Source: Eucalyptus grandis
Lineage: Eukaryota; Streptophyta; Magnoliopsida; Myrtales; Myrtaceae
NCBI RefSeq assembly: GCF_016545825.1
Contig: NC_052614.1
Span: 58,783,864 to 58,847,863 of the forward strand
DNA length: 64,000 nucleotides
Direction of reading: 5' to 3'
Made by a program: the position numbers and the translations under genes. The notes beneath the pieces were generated by a model. It was not told the DNA's origin, searched no databases, and saw only the letters and a program-made list of their open reading frames with translations. Of this stretch, positions 33,793 to 47,300 are shown piece by piece; the stretch's first letter is position 1; each line of letters begins with the position of its first letter.

Positions 33793-35040
33793 ATGGATGA
33801 ATCTGGGGAAAAAGACTATCGCCTAGCCTTACTGTGTAAGAGGCTAGGGAATTTGAAAACTGAGGTGGATGCACCGCCTCGAGAAAGAGTTATTTCAGTA
33901 GAAACACTTCATGAATGCAAACGCACGGTGTTTGGGAAGTTGTATTCGGGAGGAAATATAAATTACCAGGGCTTTATCTCTACTATGACTCGTGCTTGGA
34001 AGGTTGATTCACTGAATTTTGCGCAACGCGAATCGATATCTTATCCTTCACCTTTGAATCTGAAAGGGATAAAAACATAATATTAGCCAATAGCCCATGG
34101 TCTTTTTCAAGTAATTTACTGATATTAAAACCGTGGGAGCCAAATAAACCAGCGCAATGCTACAAGTTTACAAGATGTGAATTTTGGGTTCAAGTGCATG
34201 GTCTTCCAATTGAATGGTGTAGAGATTGTGTCTCTTGTTGCCCAACAACTAGGAGGGGTAAAGGAAGTTAAAGTGGAGAAAAAAGGAGTGGCTTTTCATA
34301 AGGTGGGGAGAGCTAGAGTTGACTTGGAATTGGAAAAACCCTTAAAACCAGACATCTTATTTAATCTGGGAGAGGAGAAGGTCTGGTTAGACTTTAAGTA
34401 TGAGAGACTACCTAGATTCTGTTATTCATGTGGACGGATTGGGCACTTTACAACTAATTGTGAAGAAATCCCGTATGATGTGGCAAAAATTGAAGATAGA
34501 AAGAGCAACATGTTTGGCAACTGGCTAAAAGCTGAGGTAAAAGCAAACAGCCCCTTATGGGAGTTATTTTATGATGAAAAGGTGACTGAAGAAGAGGCGG
34601 AACCACAGGAGGACAGTGTCATAACTTCTCATGATACTCAAATTGTTATCTTCACAGGAGAACAAACTGAAGTAAACAACTCAGAACAAGCACACTCTCA
34701 AAGCAGGGCACAAATTGATGTAATATTACCTGACATCCAACTGGAACAGCAAAAGGAGAAAGGCAAAGGAATCATGAACATCGCTGAACCAGCACTGTAG
34801 CTGCAGCAAGCTGAATTCTCCTCTTCCTGGAAAAAAAAAACGGTTTTAAAGAAGGAAAGTCGGATTGTGAAAAGCTCTCCAGCAAAAAAGTTAAAGAGAT
34901 ATACTCCTTATCACTCTTCAGTTGCTGATTTGGCAAGCTTGGATGAAACAACTTTGTAGGATACTCCTATCAGTCTCTCCGAAGACACCAGGGGAAGGGC
35001 TTTGGTGGCTAGCCCAAATAAGTCACCGGTTCACAAATGA
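33793..35040 (+). pseudogene. LINE ORF1 (gag-like RNA-binding protein), broken
   Basis: ATG at 33793 opens MDESGEKDYRLALLCKRLGN; the frame is lost near 34060 and picked up in frame 1 (34080 onward). That frame reads a DUF4283-like region with WVQVHGLP-type sequence and a CCHC knuckle, CYSCGRIGHFTTNC, at about 34420-34461. Plant L1 ORF1 proteins combine these two domains to bind element RNA. An in-frame TAG at 34798-34800 and a second one near 34956 interrupt a lysine/serine-rich tail that otherwise runs to a TGA at 35038-35040. That TGA overlaps the ORF2 ATG. Confidence 0.85.
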
Positions 35041-38000
35041 GAGCTATATGTTGGAACTGCCAGGGGTTGGGCACACCACTGACCGTTCAGAATTTGAGAG
35101 CCATGGTGGCTCAGGAAAGGCCCAATTTAATTCTGCTCATGGAAACAAAAAACAAAAAATTAGTAGTAGATCGTCTTAAAAGAAAACTGAATTTTCAAAA
35201 CAGTTATGTGGAGGAACCGAAAGGCATTGCAGGGGAATGACGGTGTTATGGAATACGGAAATGGAGGTGGAAGTGGAGTTCAACTCTCAAGAAATGATAA
35301 ATCTGACATGTTCTGATTATGAAAGCAACATAAAAATGCGGCTTAGTTGTATACATGCTCCAAACATATATGGGGAGAGACTACAACTATGGGAGAAGTT
35401 GAGATAGCTTGCATCATCGAATACACTTCCATGGGTGTGTATGGGAAATTTCAATGAAATTCTTTATTACTGAGAGAAAAGGGGCAGAAGAATGGCAGAC
35501 AACTCTAGAATGCAAGCATTTCAAAACTGCATCCATGACTGTTCTTTAATGGAAATTGACTGTAAAGGGTGTGCATTTACCTGGTTCAATAACAGAGAAG
35601 GGGCTAATCTGGTTCAGGAGAAATTAGATAGAGTATTTTGCTCAATGAATTGGCAGGTAATGTTTCCGGAGGCTGAAGCTTTTGCCCTTCCAGCTGTGGG
35701 CTCTGATCATAGTCCACTCCTTGTGGTAAGTAGTACCAAATCTATCAAGAAACAAAAAGAATTTAACTTTGAAGCCTTTTGGGTTGAAGATAGTGAATGT
35801 CAGGAGATAGTCAAACATGCATGGCAATCTCAATCTTGTGTCCAAGGAGGTTTGGGAGATAAATTACGTTTTACCAGCCAAGCCTTAAACACATGGAGCA
35901 AACATAAATTTCCCAATAATAATGCCCGCATTATAGCCTTAAAGAAGGAGTTCCAGTCCATTACAAACAGCCATCAGAGTTGTCAAGACAAAAGCAAAAT
36001 CAAGAGTATCAAAGAAGAGATGGAAACTTTATGGCGCAGAGAAGAAATATTTTGGGGTTTGAAATCCCGGATCAATTGGCTTCGTTGGGGAGACAAAAAT
36101 ACAAAGTACTTCCACGCAACAACAATCCAAAGGAGACAAAAAAACATAATTCATATGCTGAAAAATGTAGAAAATTAGTGGGTCGGGGGAAAACAGCAAA
36201 TTCAGCACCTCATTATGTCCTTTTTCAAGGAGCTATACACCTCGGAAGGCCCACGCAACTACACTCCAGTACTAGATCAACGGCCTACATTAATTGGAAA
36301 TGATATGAATGATTTTTTAGTGGCGGAAGTGACTATGGAAGAAATTCATGCTGCGGTTTTCCAACTAGGAGCTCAGAAAGCCCTGGGTCCAGATGGTTTG
36401 AACGGACTCTTCTATCACCATCATTGGGACATAATCAACCTCGATATCTTAAAGGAAGTACGAGATTTTTTCCAACATGGAGTTCTGGATCCAGCCCTGA
36501 ACAGAACGCATATCACGTTAATTCCAAAAGTTCCCCATCCGGAGACACTTGACCAATATCGCCCTATCAGCTTGTGCAATTTTTCCTACAAGATCATTGC
36601 AAAAATCTTGGCAAACAAACTGAAACGATGGCTACCTATGCTGATTTCAGAAGAGCAAAGCGCATTCATTAGCGGAAGACAGATTCAAGACAACATTTAT
36701 GTTGTACAAGAGGTATTGCATCAATTGAGGAAGCGTAAAAGGAAGAAGCATTTCCAGGCGATACTAAAACAACTTGACATGAAAAAAGCTTATGATAGAA
36801 TTGAATGGGATTATCTAGAAGGTTGCCTACTAAAGTTGGGTTTCTGTGCTCAATGGGTTCATTGGATCATGCAGTGTGTTACCACAATTACATTTAATAT
36901 AAAGCTTAATGGGGAAACTCTTCCGGCTTTTGCTTTAACTAGAGGCATCCGACAAGGAGATCTTCTCTCACCCTATCTATTTATTCTGGTAGCAAACGGT
37001 TTATCCATATTGATGAGAAATGCGCTACAAGAAGGGAACATAAAGGGAATCAAGCTGAATAGATACCGTCATACTTTAACACATTTGTTTTTTGCAGATG
37101 ACTCAGATTTTTTCTTAGACGGATCTATTCAGGAATGCCAACACGTTGCAGCTGTCATTAACCAATATTGTTATGCCTCAGGACAAGCTGTTAACTTAAA
37201 CAAATCAGGGATCTTCTTTAGTAAAGACTGTCTAGCTTTATTAAAAGACAATATGAAGAGTGAACTCAGGGTACCAGAGCTAGAAAGATCAGGAAGGTAC
37301 TTGGGACTACCATCTGATTGGGGAGCATCAAAGAGGCAAGTTTTTGGGTGGATTTTGAACCGAATCAACATGAAATTGGAGGGCTGGAAGGAGCAACTAA
37401 TATGAAAAGCTGGTAAAGAAACTCTCCTGAAATCAGTGGTGCAGGCGGTACCACAATATGCTATGTCAGTTTTTAAAATTCCAGTTTCAATATGTAAAGC
37501 TATAGAGAAAAAAATAGCAAATTTTTTGTGGAAAAACAGTGACTCAAGGGCTGGTTTGCATTGGAAACACTGGGAAATTATGAAGATGAGGAAAGATAGA
37601 GGGGGAATGGGTTTCAAAGATTTGATTACTGTGAATAAAGCCTTATTAGGAAAGCAAGCCTGGCGGATGGTCAAAACCCAAATGCTTTATGGAGTAAACT
37701 ATTGAAAGGATTGTATTTTAATAGCTCGAATCTCTGGCATGCTGAAACTAGTTGTAATCCTTCATGGGGTTGGAAAATTTTACTTATTGGAAGAGAAGCC
37801 ATCGCCGAATCAATCAGATGGTCCATCGAGATGGAGAATCGCTTAAAATCGAACAGATAGATGGCTGAAATGTGGCTACATAGGCGGGCCAGCAAATAAG
37901 GATGATCCCTAGAAAGTCTCAGAGCTAATCTTACCGGGCACTCAAAGCTGGAATGAAACATTGCTAAGAACTCTTTTTGATGAGTAGATAACATAGGAGA

Positions 38001-39099
38001 TCCTTGCAACACCAATCCACCGCCCATTTTTCGGTGGTGAATTATTATGGATGGGCACAAAACATGGTTCATTTACAGTCAAGAATGGATACAACTTGCT
38101 ACGGGACACAACCACAGAAAATAGAGCAAAAAAGCACCCCTCCTCTTCATATCAAACTCCTAAAGCTTTAAGGAATGCAATTTGGCGTATGAAAACCAAC
38201 CCAAAGGTGAAGTTATTTGTATGGCAGGCTTGTCAAAATGCCCTACCAACCAAGGAAAATCTGTGGAAAAGAAAAATCCTACCTGATCCGATGTGTAATA
38301 TCTGTAAATCCAAGGTAGAAACGGGCCGAGCATACCCTCCTCCTCCGTCCCCGGGTTGCTGAAGTGTGGAGTGGCCAGGATACTAACCTGCGAATTGATG
38401 AACATGAAGTTACAAGAATGGATGAATGGATGCTCAAATTTACAAGCAAGAAGTCACACCTACCTTCCTTGGAAACAATCGGCTACCTCCTGTGGCAGGT
38501 ATGGAAGGAGCGCAACAACTTTATCAACAATCCCAAAGGTCTGCAGAGTAGTAGATCTAGCAAGATCTCAGCAAATTAGCTGCTGAAAGTGGGGATTTGG
38601 CGAAGATCTAGCTGAAACAGAAGTGAAACAGAAGAACCCACCTACCTGGCGAGCTACGAAGACCGGATGCCTTAAGCTGAACGTTGACGGGTCGCTGGGG
38701 GAAGAATCGCCAGAGGGAGCAATGGCCTGTGTCGTCCGAGACTCCTCCGGCACTCTCTTGGACAGATTTATGAAGATGGTATGGGCGGAATCGAGTTTTC
38801 AGGTTGAAACCCTAGGCATCCTTGAAGCCCTAAAATTTCTGAAGGAAAAAGATATCGTCGAAGCTGTGGTGGAAACTGATTGTCAGCTCGTTGTCGAACA
38901 CTTAAACTCCGAACACCAAGCGGAGTCAACTGCACGTGGGGCTTTGAAGGAAAGTCGAATTCTGCTTCAGAAGATGCTGCAAGTGGAACTGGCCCACTGC
39001 CCACGCTCTGCAAACTCGGTGGCAGACTGGGCCGCACACCATCACCGAACGAAGACCCTCCCCTTGAATTGGCGTTCCTCACCTCCCTCTGCCCTTTAG
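35037..39099 (+). pseudogene. LINE ORF2 (endonuclease, reverse transcriptase, RNase H), broken
   Basis: ATG at 35037 starts MRAICWNCQGLGTPLT, the usual APE-type endonuclease beginning, with METKN soon after. A frameshift near 35240 and stops near 35405 and 35472 follow; the expected GDFNE motif reads GNFNE and SDHSPL is kept near 35703. The RT domain (36215-37405) has LIPKVPHPETLDQYRPISLC, SAFISGRQIQDNI, DMKKAYDRIEW, RGIRQGDLLSPYLF and an altered active site HLFFADDS. In-frame stops lie at 36176 and 37403. A zinc-binding region (38051-38330) has PKVKLFVWQACQNALPT and CNICKS. A plant-type RNase H (38623-39099) has LKLNVDGS, ETLGILEAL, ETDCQLVVEHL and VADWAA, so all four acidic positions look present. 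Confidence 0.9.
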
Positions 39100-39170
39100 G
39101 CTTTATTATGTATAGATGCCCCGGAAGTGGGCCTTTGCGGTATGATATAAATAAATTCCCACCTTTTGAC

Positions 39171-39184
39171 AAAAAAAAAAAAAA
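39171..39184 (+). other. LINE poly-A tail
   Basis: Fourteen A residues directly before the 3' target copy. Confidence 0.9.
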
Positions 39185-39802
39185 ATCAAGAATCACCGCC
39201 TCCTCCAACGACCACCATCCATGCGTCGAGGACGGCTGAGCGATGCCCAGTCAAGGCGAATTTCTGGCCCCCCGTCTCTCTCAATTTCTATCTTTTTGAA
39301 CGAATCCCCCTCTAAGAGCTCGCTCCTCTCTCCCTATTAAAGCCATCCGGTGCGCATGGCCTCCCCGCCATGCTAGCTACAGCTGTTGGCTCCAAGCCCG
39401 ACCGGACGTCTCACGCGACGCCCTCTACTCTGCCTTGTCTCCTTCATGCTGTCCTTTTGTTCGTGTCGTCCTTCAGCTAGCGTCCAAGACAGAGGAAGGC
39501 AGGAAGAGAGAAAAGGAGAGGGCCGGCCCGGGGAAAAAGGAGGATGGACCGGCCCAGTAAGGGGAAAGGAAAAGGAAAAGGAAAAGAAGAAGGGGCTGGG
39601 CAAGCCCAGCCTTGCTCCCTTTTTTAATTAATAATAATTTTTTCTAACTAATAAAGTCTAATACTAGTAATGCAAATGCTTCTAATGTCTATATGTTATG
39701 CAACTTGATGAAAATTATTTTTGCTAGGGGCTAAAAATTATCCCTAATTTTTTATGCAATTAACGAGTAATTATACGGGTTGTCAAAATTTAGGTGTCAA
39801 TA

Positions 39803-41887
39803 GAGTTTAGTTGTGTGAAACCAATGACTTTATGGCCCAAAATACTTCTCTAACAAATTATATTGTCATTATTATGAGATCGTTAGCATTCTCTCAATCA
39901 CACGCTCTATATATTACTTTATCTCTGTCTCTCATATCTATGGATATCTTTAATTTGGTAAAAGTTTTTCTAGCTGTTATAATGACAAACAAATAGAAAG
40001 ATTTTAGACTTAGAATATAAACAATAACTTGGGAGGATGGGATATGTAATTATGTCTATATTAGGGGTGCAAATTCTATCTTTTTTCTATTTTTTCTAAA
40101 CTTTTATGCATGTAGTAACAACGTGCACTATTGTATATAATAAAGAGAGACCGAGTAAGACCGAAAAAGAAAAAACTGTCCTTGAAGAAAAAAAGGTGGT
40201 TCTGTGGGGATAGAACTGAGTGGAGCTTTTTAATATGAACTAATAATGTGTGAACCTTGGCCAGCAAAAAAGTGAAGACGAACAAAGATCAACGAACCAA
40301 GATTGAATTGATTTTTGTTGCTCGGCACATTATAAGATCAATGTCATTCATTTTTTCTTTTTGTCTCGTGAGGACTTTCAATCAGCATCAACTGACAGAG
40401 GCTAGTGCATTACGGCTTGTGACATAAAAATTCCATATTTCAGCTAGACTAGTGTCAAAATTGTTTCCATCTATAATAAAGCTTTCCTATCTTAGGGTTT
40501 GGGCAGTAGGGTGCACTCGTTTCGACTATTTGTTCGGACTGAATTAATTCCTCCATTATCGTGCATTCTTTAATCCCCCTGGGAAATCTCAATGAGGTTG
40601 ATCGTCCATGCATTATTTCTCAGTATTTTAATTCAAACCTATTATCAGGTTTGGCTGTTGGCCACTAAATAATAATGGGTCGGTGCTCTGTGTATGCTCA
40701 TCGAAATGGACCCCCAAAAGAAGCAAAGGAGGCCGTTGAAGTTGAACAGTTCACATTGGACATCAAAGGCCTAAGTGGGGTTCTTTTCCTTGTGCTTCAA
40801 AGCTCCAGAAACAAAGCAAGGGATCGGTAATTCGAGAGAGAAACGAAGAGGAGGACAAATGCTGTTTTGAGTTGACCAGTTCACATTTATCAATTGCGTG
40901 ATGCGTGCCATCAAAATGATGAAACAATTTCATCGATGGAAATATATAATGAAATGCAATAAGACAAAGTGTTAATAAAAGCAGAGAAAAGGAAATGATA
41001 GTTATCAACATATTTTACTCCCATTGGTGCTCTTTATTTTCAGCACCACCTCTTTTAGGAATTTTTATTGCATAATTCTTTAGCTTCTGTTGGTGGTGAT
41101 AATTTATGGCTGAGATACTGAAGAGAGATTCAATTATCAGTATGAGTTAGGGGAGCAAAGCGAAGTATGAGGAATCAAGTTATAATAATCACAATTTTGA
41201 TACGGAGCTTATACTGTTTAGCTTCTCATGGATGTTGTGCGAAGTAACTTCGATGAGGTTTATCGTTGACCTTTCAATCAAACTTAGAAAGGGTATCTCG
41301 AGCTGTTTGAGCTAACAGCTGGAGTGGTTACAAAATTAAATTAAATCATGAATGAAATGGCAGTTCATTGTAGGAGACTCAATTGCCTTAGGAGTTAGTA
41401 AAATCATGGAAATAGAGCGAAGTTCTCTTAATGATTTGTTTTCCTCTGTTTGCACTTTGATTTTAATTTTAGTGGTCACCACCCTAATTTTCCTTTGATT
41501 TCCTTTGATTCTAACAATTTCGCACTTTACTTTTCAAGTATTTTAGTGTCCTTGTCATTTCAGTCAAAGTGACATTTTCTATGTCATATTTTTCTCTCAG
41601 AAGCTGGCACACCTTTTAAACATACATTCATCCTCGATCCATCTTGAAAAATTTGCTTTTTGGACGTTTGATCACTTTGCGGTCAAGCTAAAACTAGAGA
41701 ATAACTTTTGTTTGTTTTTGCAATTGCTGGTCTGTTAGATTTCCAACAGCTTCAAATTAGGCTTATACCAACATCTTGAATACCATGAAATCACAAGTGG
41801 TTGATAAAAAGATGTCACTCAATCAAGTGTTACCATCCATCAATGTAACTAGATATTTACTCAAGTAAATTAACTTTTAACTGTCGT
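39803..41887. other. Intergenic, no gene recognised
   Basis: AT-rich. The GTTGA(A/C)CAGTTCACATT motif occurs twice (about 40740 and 40873), about 130 bp apart, perhaps a decayed duplication. No domain on either strand. Confidence 0.45.
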
Positions 41888-42736
41888 GACCTATCCCTTG
41901 AGAGGGGGAGAATAGATTTAGGAATATTACCAAATTGATGGGCCTATGGCTCGTGATTAGACGCAAACTCTCTTAAGCCCACACCTCTCGTGATGTTGCC
42001 GTATTTGAGATGACGCTACAAAAATTTTCTAATGAGGAGTCGTCACTAATTTATTGGGGTTGGCTAAAAATTAAGTGAGGTATGGAAATATATCACTTCT
42101 TAAATAAATAGAGAATTTATGGTCGAAGATTTGATTACAAAAAGTAATCAATCAACTAGTGTTATTTTAGTACCTAATATTGTTCATTTCAAAATATTTT
42201 TGTCAAACAGTTTGGATTGATTTTAAACCTATTCACTAACACATGAAATGATCATATAGGTGCGCAATCATTAAAATAATAATCAACAATCAAGGAAAGC
42301 ATTAAATAAATTACAATAAAAAACAAACATCTAGCACTAAGAAATTAATAAATGCCAATCTTAACCAAGCTTAGGGGAAGTCATAATCATCATATTGAAA
42401 GTACACAATCAAGAGTGTTCACTTCTAAGAATAAACGAAACCCTATAATGAGCCCTAAGGGCTTGTTCAATTTTTTAGCAAAATTTTAGATCAAAAAGCT
42501 CCCATTTTCTAAGAGAAAATTACCCAAAGAACTATTTTTTAAGCTATTTTCTTAATTCCCTCAAGATTTTTTTTTTTTTGGAATTTTGGAATTTTTTGAA
42601 TTTCAGGGATTTTCTGAATTTTCTAAAATTTTCGTGATTTTCTGAATTTTTTAGAAGTTTCTGAATTTTTTTTTATATTTTTCGATTTTAATTTTTTTTT
42701 TTGATTTTTGATTTTAATATATTCCTATATTATATT
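41888..42736 (+). mobile_element. LTR-like repeat C, 3'-truncated
   Basis: Starts CTGTCGTGACCTATCC and follows units A and B through GAGGAGTCGTCACTAAT, GGATTGATTTTAAACC and TATTCACTAACACATG. After about 42560 it becomes a low-complexity TTTCTGAATTTT stretch and then joins abruptly to the unknown-gene copy 3 at 42737. The characteristic AAATTTAGGTGTCAA end is missing. Confidence 0.45.
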
Positions 42737-44300
42737 TTATGATAAACCAAGAATTTTCCATAAAATGACACTCTTGCCATCTGTGAGCAGTCGGAATGGA
42801 TTTGCGGCTTGATAGTTCGTCTTGAATAACATGGCTCTTCTCTGAAGTACTACCGTCTGCCAAACAAAAGTAATTTTCAAACCAAACATCGGAACTCAGA
42901 GTGCTTTGGTCGATAACGACATCTTCATGGCGACTACTTTCAGTCTGATGCTCCTTTTCTGATGCGATTGAATTGAAAGGATCCATGAAGTGCTACCCTT
43001 GTTCAAGTCTGCAAGCTGAAGAACTGAGACGGATCGACTTTCCTCCCAAATAATTGCAACTCCTAGCCGTTCGAATGGTCGAGCTCAAGCTCAGAGCTCA
43101 CCCTGAGGTGTACTAATTTCTACATCCACCCGCTAGTCCTCAACTTCCATGGCCTATCGGAAAGATCCTACAATATTTGCACAAATAAGTAAAGTGGATA
43201 ACTTGCCTTGTGGTCGTACCCCATGACCTGTTGGTTTTCTATAGTATCTGCGACTCTTATGGCTTCAAGCCACCAAGCATCCATAGGGGAGCAATTTGTC
43301 ACGTTCTCATCAATGTCAACCTCGTTATTAGTTATATCAGGAGGACTTGCCAAAATTAAAGAATGCTGATAAATCACGCACAATATCCTCCAGGATCAGA
43401 CGCAGCGGACATCAGTAACCTGGGCTATTACTAAGCTCACTTTACCTTCATTTTCACACGAAAAAAATAAATAAATGTTGGGCAGAAATTTTCTGTAACT
43501 TTGCAATCAAGATCGTGACATTTCTGGTAATATACAGTCTGAATCAGGTCTGCAACATAGATAACTAGGCCAGTCAAATTGGGGAAAAAAATAAGCTGGT
43601 GTCTACTGAAGGTAGACTCAGAGCACGTTTCAACACAAGAAATTTCCCATTGAAAAGACATAACATATTCCACGAATGCTTTATGCTATCTGCCTATCCG
43701 CTCATATAATCTGTTCCTTGACAAGCTAGAAACCATGAGTTCATGCTCTAGAACTAGTACCGGCTTTGAATTTTACCTATACTGCGACAGATTCATGAGC
43801 ATTACAGGAGAAAAGGAGAAGAAACGATAGGCCTTTAAAACCGGATCATTTTCTTGATGCTGCTCCGCATGAAAGGGTAAAGTGTCAAGCAATAGTTTCT
43901 TTTCAAATAGGACATATCAGTCCCATTAAAATTCTTTCAAGTAAGTTTAGCAACTTTAATAACATACACAGTCTCAGGTAGAATTCTATGAACTATGAAG
44001 CAATTGAAATGTTTCATCACTCTGTTTATCTGAAAATAAAACTATAGCGATCACCTGATACAGTTTCAATTGAGGCTACATATTCTATAGATTTATCCAA
44101 CATTGGGAAATGCGACTTTCCAGTGAAGTGATTCACTGAACTATCACTAATGAAAAAGTTGAAATTAAGTTCTTGCGAAGCAAGACAGTACCTTCCCAAG
44201 TCACTATTAACCTGCGTAGGGGAGGAAAAGTACATCACACGAGACACCACACAGAGTTCTAGCAAGCTAGTCCACCTATGCAAAGATGTTTCCTGAAATT
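42737..44300 (-). pseudogene. Unrecognised minus-strand gene, copy 3 of 3 (best preserved)
   Basis: The minus-strand frame from ATG 42986 reads MDPFNSIASEKEHQTESSRH, WFENYFCLADGSTSEK, SHVIQDELSSRKS and HRWQECHFMENSWF without interruption until the junction with repeat C. Upstream on the minus strand, 43383-43168 contains NEVDIDENVTNCSPMDAWW, LEAIRVADTIENQQVM and DHKASYPLYLFVQIL. A third open block (44283-44026) has VNSDLGRYCLASQELNF and FFISDSSVNHFTGKSHF. Block order and GT/AG-like edges suggest exons of one gene. I do not recognise the family. The 3' end is cut off by repeat C. Confidence 0.45.
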
Positions 44301-47300
44301 AGCTCCACCAACTCAAGACGATTAATATTTTTGCTGATAATAAAAAGTACAACAAATCATATGAATATAGTTCATAAAGGGACCAGATACAAGAATTAAT
44401 TCAAATTTGTAACTACTTCTGTATTGAACTGAAGTTTCTTTCCACAATCTAACTCCATTTGCAGACTAGGAGCTTCTGACAACCAAAATCCACAATGCAA
44501 ATCAAAGAAGCCATGATCATGTCCTCCTCATGCTATCAGGAGAGAGTAAACGCATTTTTGAGCATCAATGAGCACATGAACCTTTAAAGAGCAACTGGAT
44601 AGAGAGTCACCACTGTTTCTAGCACTATTGCAATAAATTCTCCTCTGTGTGCACATGCACATTTTCTCATGTGTTAATCTAACCTTCTCAAATGAAACAA
44701 AGGTATAGAAGAACCCTTTGCTGGTAGTTTTGAGGTACGTTTTGAGCGAACTAGGAACAGTTCATCACACCCATGCTCCAAAGATGCCTCATGAGTCTCT
44801 AGACCTCAATTACAAGGAGTATCATACCATGTCCTTGCATTTAAAATGCCCAATTGGCAAAAGGACAGAACTCTTGCCTGCAATGGACGATAGAGCCAAA
44901 GAAAAGCATTGATTCCTTGATTAGACAGCAGTGTTTGCAAATATCTCACCAGTCGATGGGCTGGAAACTTTCTTGACAAACAACTTTTTATATCTTCTGT
45001 TTGTCTCCCTTGCACTAGAAATCCACGAACATACCTGTCAATTCATCATAAGAATATCATGGTTGCATGCAATGTTATATTTCTCAAAAAAGGAGTTCAT
45101 GCATGAACATATCAACCAGAACCCTACCCCAACCCTCCCAAAGAAAAATAACACCAAAGAAAACGCCCACACACACACACGCAGGCACGCACAGTTCCAA
45201 TAGTTCAGTAAAGTTGTGAGAATGGCCGTAAAGTGAAGTACGCAGGAGTAAAAGATATATGTTAATCTTGAGAGATGGATAAACTATCTCAAAACAGATG
45301 GCTAACTTGGAAGGCACATTAACAATATATACACAGAATAATTGAATTTGCAATTGTCTCTACCGCACAATAACTAAAGCTTCTTGTCAGAGCATGCCTC
45401 CAAAATTAATGCAGCCGCATTGGAGTTGTCCTTAAAAGCAGTCTTTGGTATCAAATGGCGAGAAAATTTTTCTGCTTACAGGCAGTGCTGTTATTGACAT
45501 CACAGTAAACTTGTTATATTCCATGGAAAGATTTAACAGAGACAAGGGAAAAAAAAACGTATAACCCGAGATATTCCTAGTGTTTTATAAATAGGCAGAT
45601 ATAGTAATCATAATGCACATGCTGACTTATCAAGTCGCAGATTCTTCCCCGCCTGAATCTTAAATTCACTTCATATCTGCTAGAGTCTCATGTACTATGC
45701 ATAAATCATCTTAGCTATGCCATTGACATCACTCAACCAGTACTTTCCAGTGACCCAACACTGTGAAATTATAACCAGTCTTCAGCTGCCCTTCTCTCTG
45801 ACATTATGCTTGGAAATTATGACTCGAGGTAGGATAATTGGCTTCAAAGGGGGGGGGAAAGGAAAATCATCACGGCAAGGAAAACATCTGGGTAGTGTCC
45901 AATGCAGCTCCAAAATTTGATGCTCATTCAAAAGAAGTATCATACTGAACTTGTCCCCTAAATGGAAAAGATCAATTGAATAATGTTGCCTAAATAGCTC
46001 AATCTAAGATAAGCACAACATGCAATATGTTCCCGGTCAATCCTACCCATGAAATCAAAGTTGTGTCGACTTCCAAAAGATATGCATGATTCAAAGTTAT
46101 AACATTTTTTGATTTCCATCTTTCTTACTGCTTTTAAGTGCAATATTCCTCAAAAATGAAATGTTAAGGTAAGTCACCACTGAAACAAAGATGGATCACA
46201 CACAAGTGTCACAGACCTCATTTAAAGCTGCTTTTCTTCAACAAACCTAACACAGTTCTCTTGCATCAAATGTGAAAGATCTCAAGAAGAACAATGGAAA
46301 TTTGTAGCTGGAAGGCATCGTGAAAAAGAACAAGACGGCCTTTCACTTGATGGGGTGTCTATACAAATTTATATCAAGATATCCAACGGCATAGAGATGA
46401 AGCTCATAGTATGTGTGTGTATTGCATACACCACCCGTGACTACTGATGCTATGATAGTTAATAGAAGTAGCGAGATACAAAGTAAGCCTACCTTCAGTT
46501 GAAGAATTGAGCTTCACTACCCATTCTTGGTTTCCCTGGAGTGAGTACTCATCAAGCAACACCTCGAAGACAACCAATATCAGAAAATCATCCATCTTGT
46601 TCCCCATTTTATCAGCATTTTCCCTCTTATGGAACTCCAAACCAAAGCATAAGTGACAAGGCAGACCCTGGCAAAGAATTCTTTTATGATTGAGCCAAAC
46701 TTAGATTTCAAAAACCCAAATGACAGGCAAATACTGTTACATTAAGTGCTAGACAGATGTTCTAAGTAATGTCACCAAATGCTTCTTTCAAGTACTAGCG
46801 CTATTATGCACTACATGACATTACATACAACACTCGTTTTGCCACCCTGTCCTTATTACTTCCTACTTCTACTTATGGCTTTTGATTCAGTCTATTGCTC
46901 GACACTCGCAAACAATCAAGAGTTGGAACTTGGAATTGGCTGCAACAGATAAATATATATATCAAGAAGAAAATCATAAACCATCCCCATGAGACTATTA
47001 ATTGACAAATCACGTGCAGAGATGCTTTCTTTCTAAAGTCCATTCAACGAGTGAAAATCAACTCATTGCACACAAAATCAACCTATATCACATTCAACCG
47101 ATTTTGCCAAGTGGTGCTCTTGCATGTGAAATTGGATTTGCGTGTTGAACTTCGCATCTGAGTTCTACATATTGTGCAGTGATCTTAGTGAAAGTCATGG
47201 CACAACGCTGCCACGAATTCATTACAAGGGGCAACCAAGTGACTATTATGTCATGATATGTGCAATTCCATCGACTCGTATTCTGTAATTCTATAATGCA

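Larger units (their letters stand above)
33273..39184 (+). mobile_element. Full-length L1-type LINE, disabled
   Basis: A 5.9-kb non-LTR retrotransposon on the plus strand ending in a poly-A tail (39171-39184). The 12-bp target duplication ATCAAGAATCAC flanks it (33261-33272 and 39185-39196; up to 14 bp if A residues are counted). The target TT|AAATC fits the T/A preference of L1 endonucleases. It carries a 5' leader of about 500 bp, ORF1 (RNA-binding, CCHC) and ORF2 (endonuclease, reverse transcriptase, zinc-binding domain, RNase H). Several stops and frameshifts in both ORFs make it non-autonomous. It sits inside LTR-like unit B. Confidence 0.95.
31996..39802 (+). mobile_element. LTR-like repeat B, interrupted by an L1
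   Basis: Begins TGATGAGACCTACC and ends GTCAAAATTTAGGTGTCAATA. It belongs with unit A (55692-60228, TGTCGCGACC...GGTGTCAACA) and the partial unit C at 41888. Shared internal landmarks are a (G)TC(G/A)(C/T)CA(C/T)TAA block near the start, GGATTGATTTTAAA-like DNA, CCTATTCACTAACATGT and TTAAATAAATTGCAA. Without the L1 (33273-39184) and one target copy it is about 1.9 kb. TG...CA-like ends without coding DNA suggest a solo LTR or a large non-autonomous LTR element. Flanking pentamers GTATT and GAGTT do not match well, so target duplication is unproven. Confidence 0.5.
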
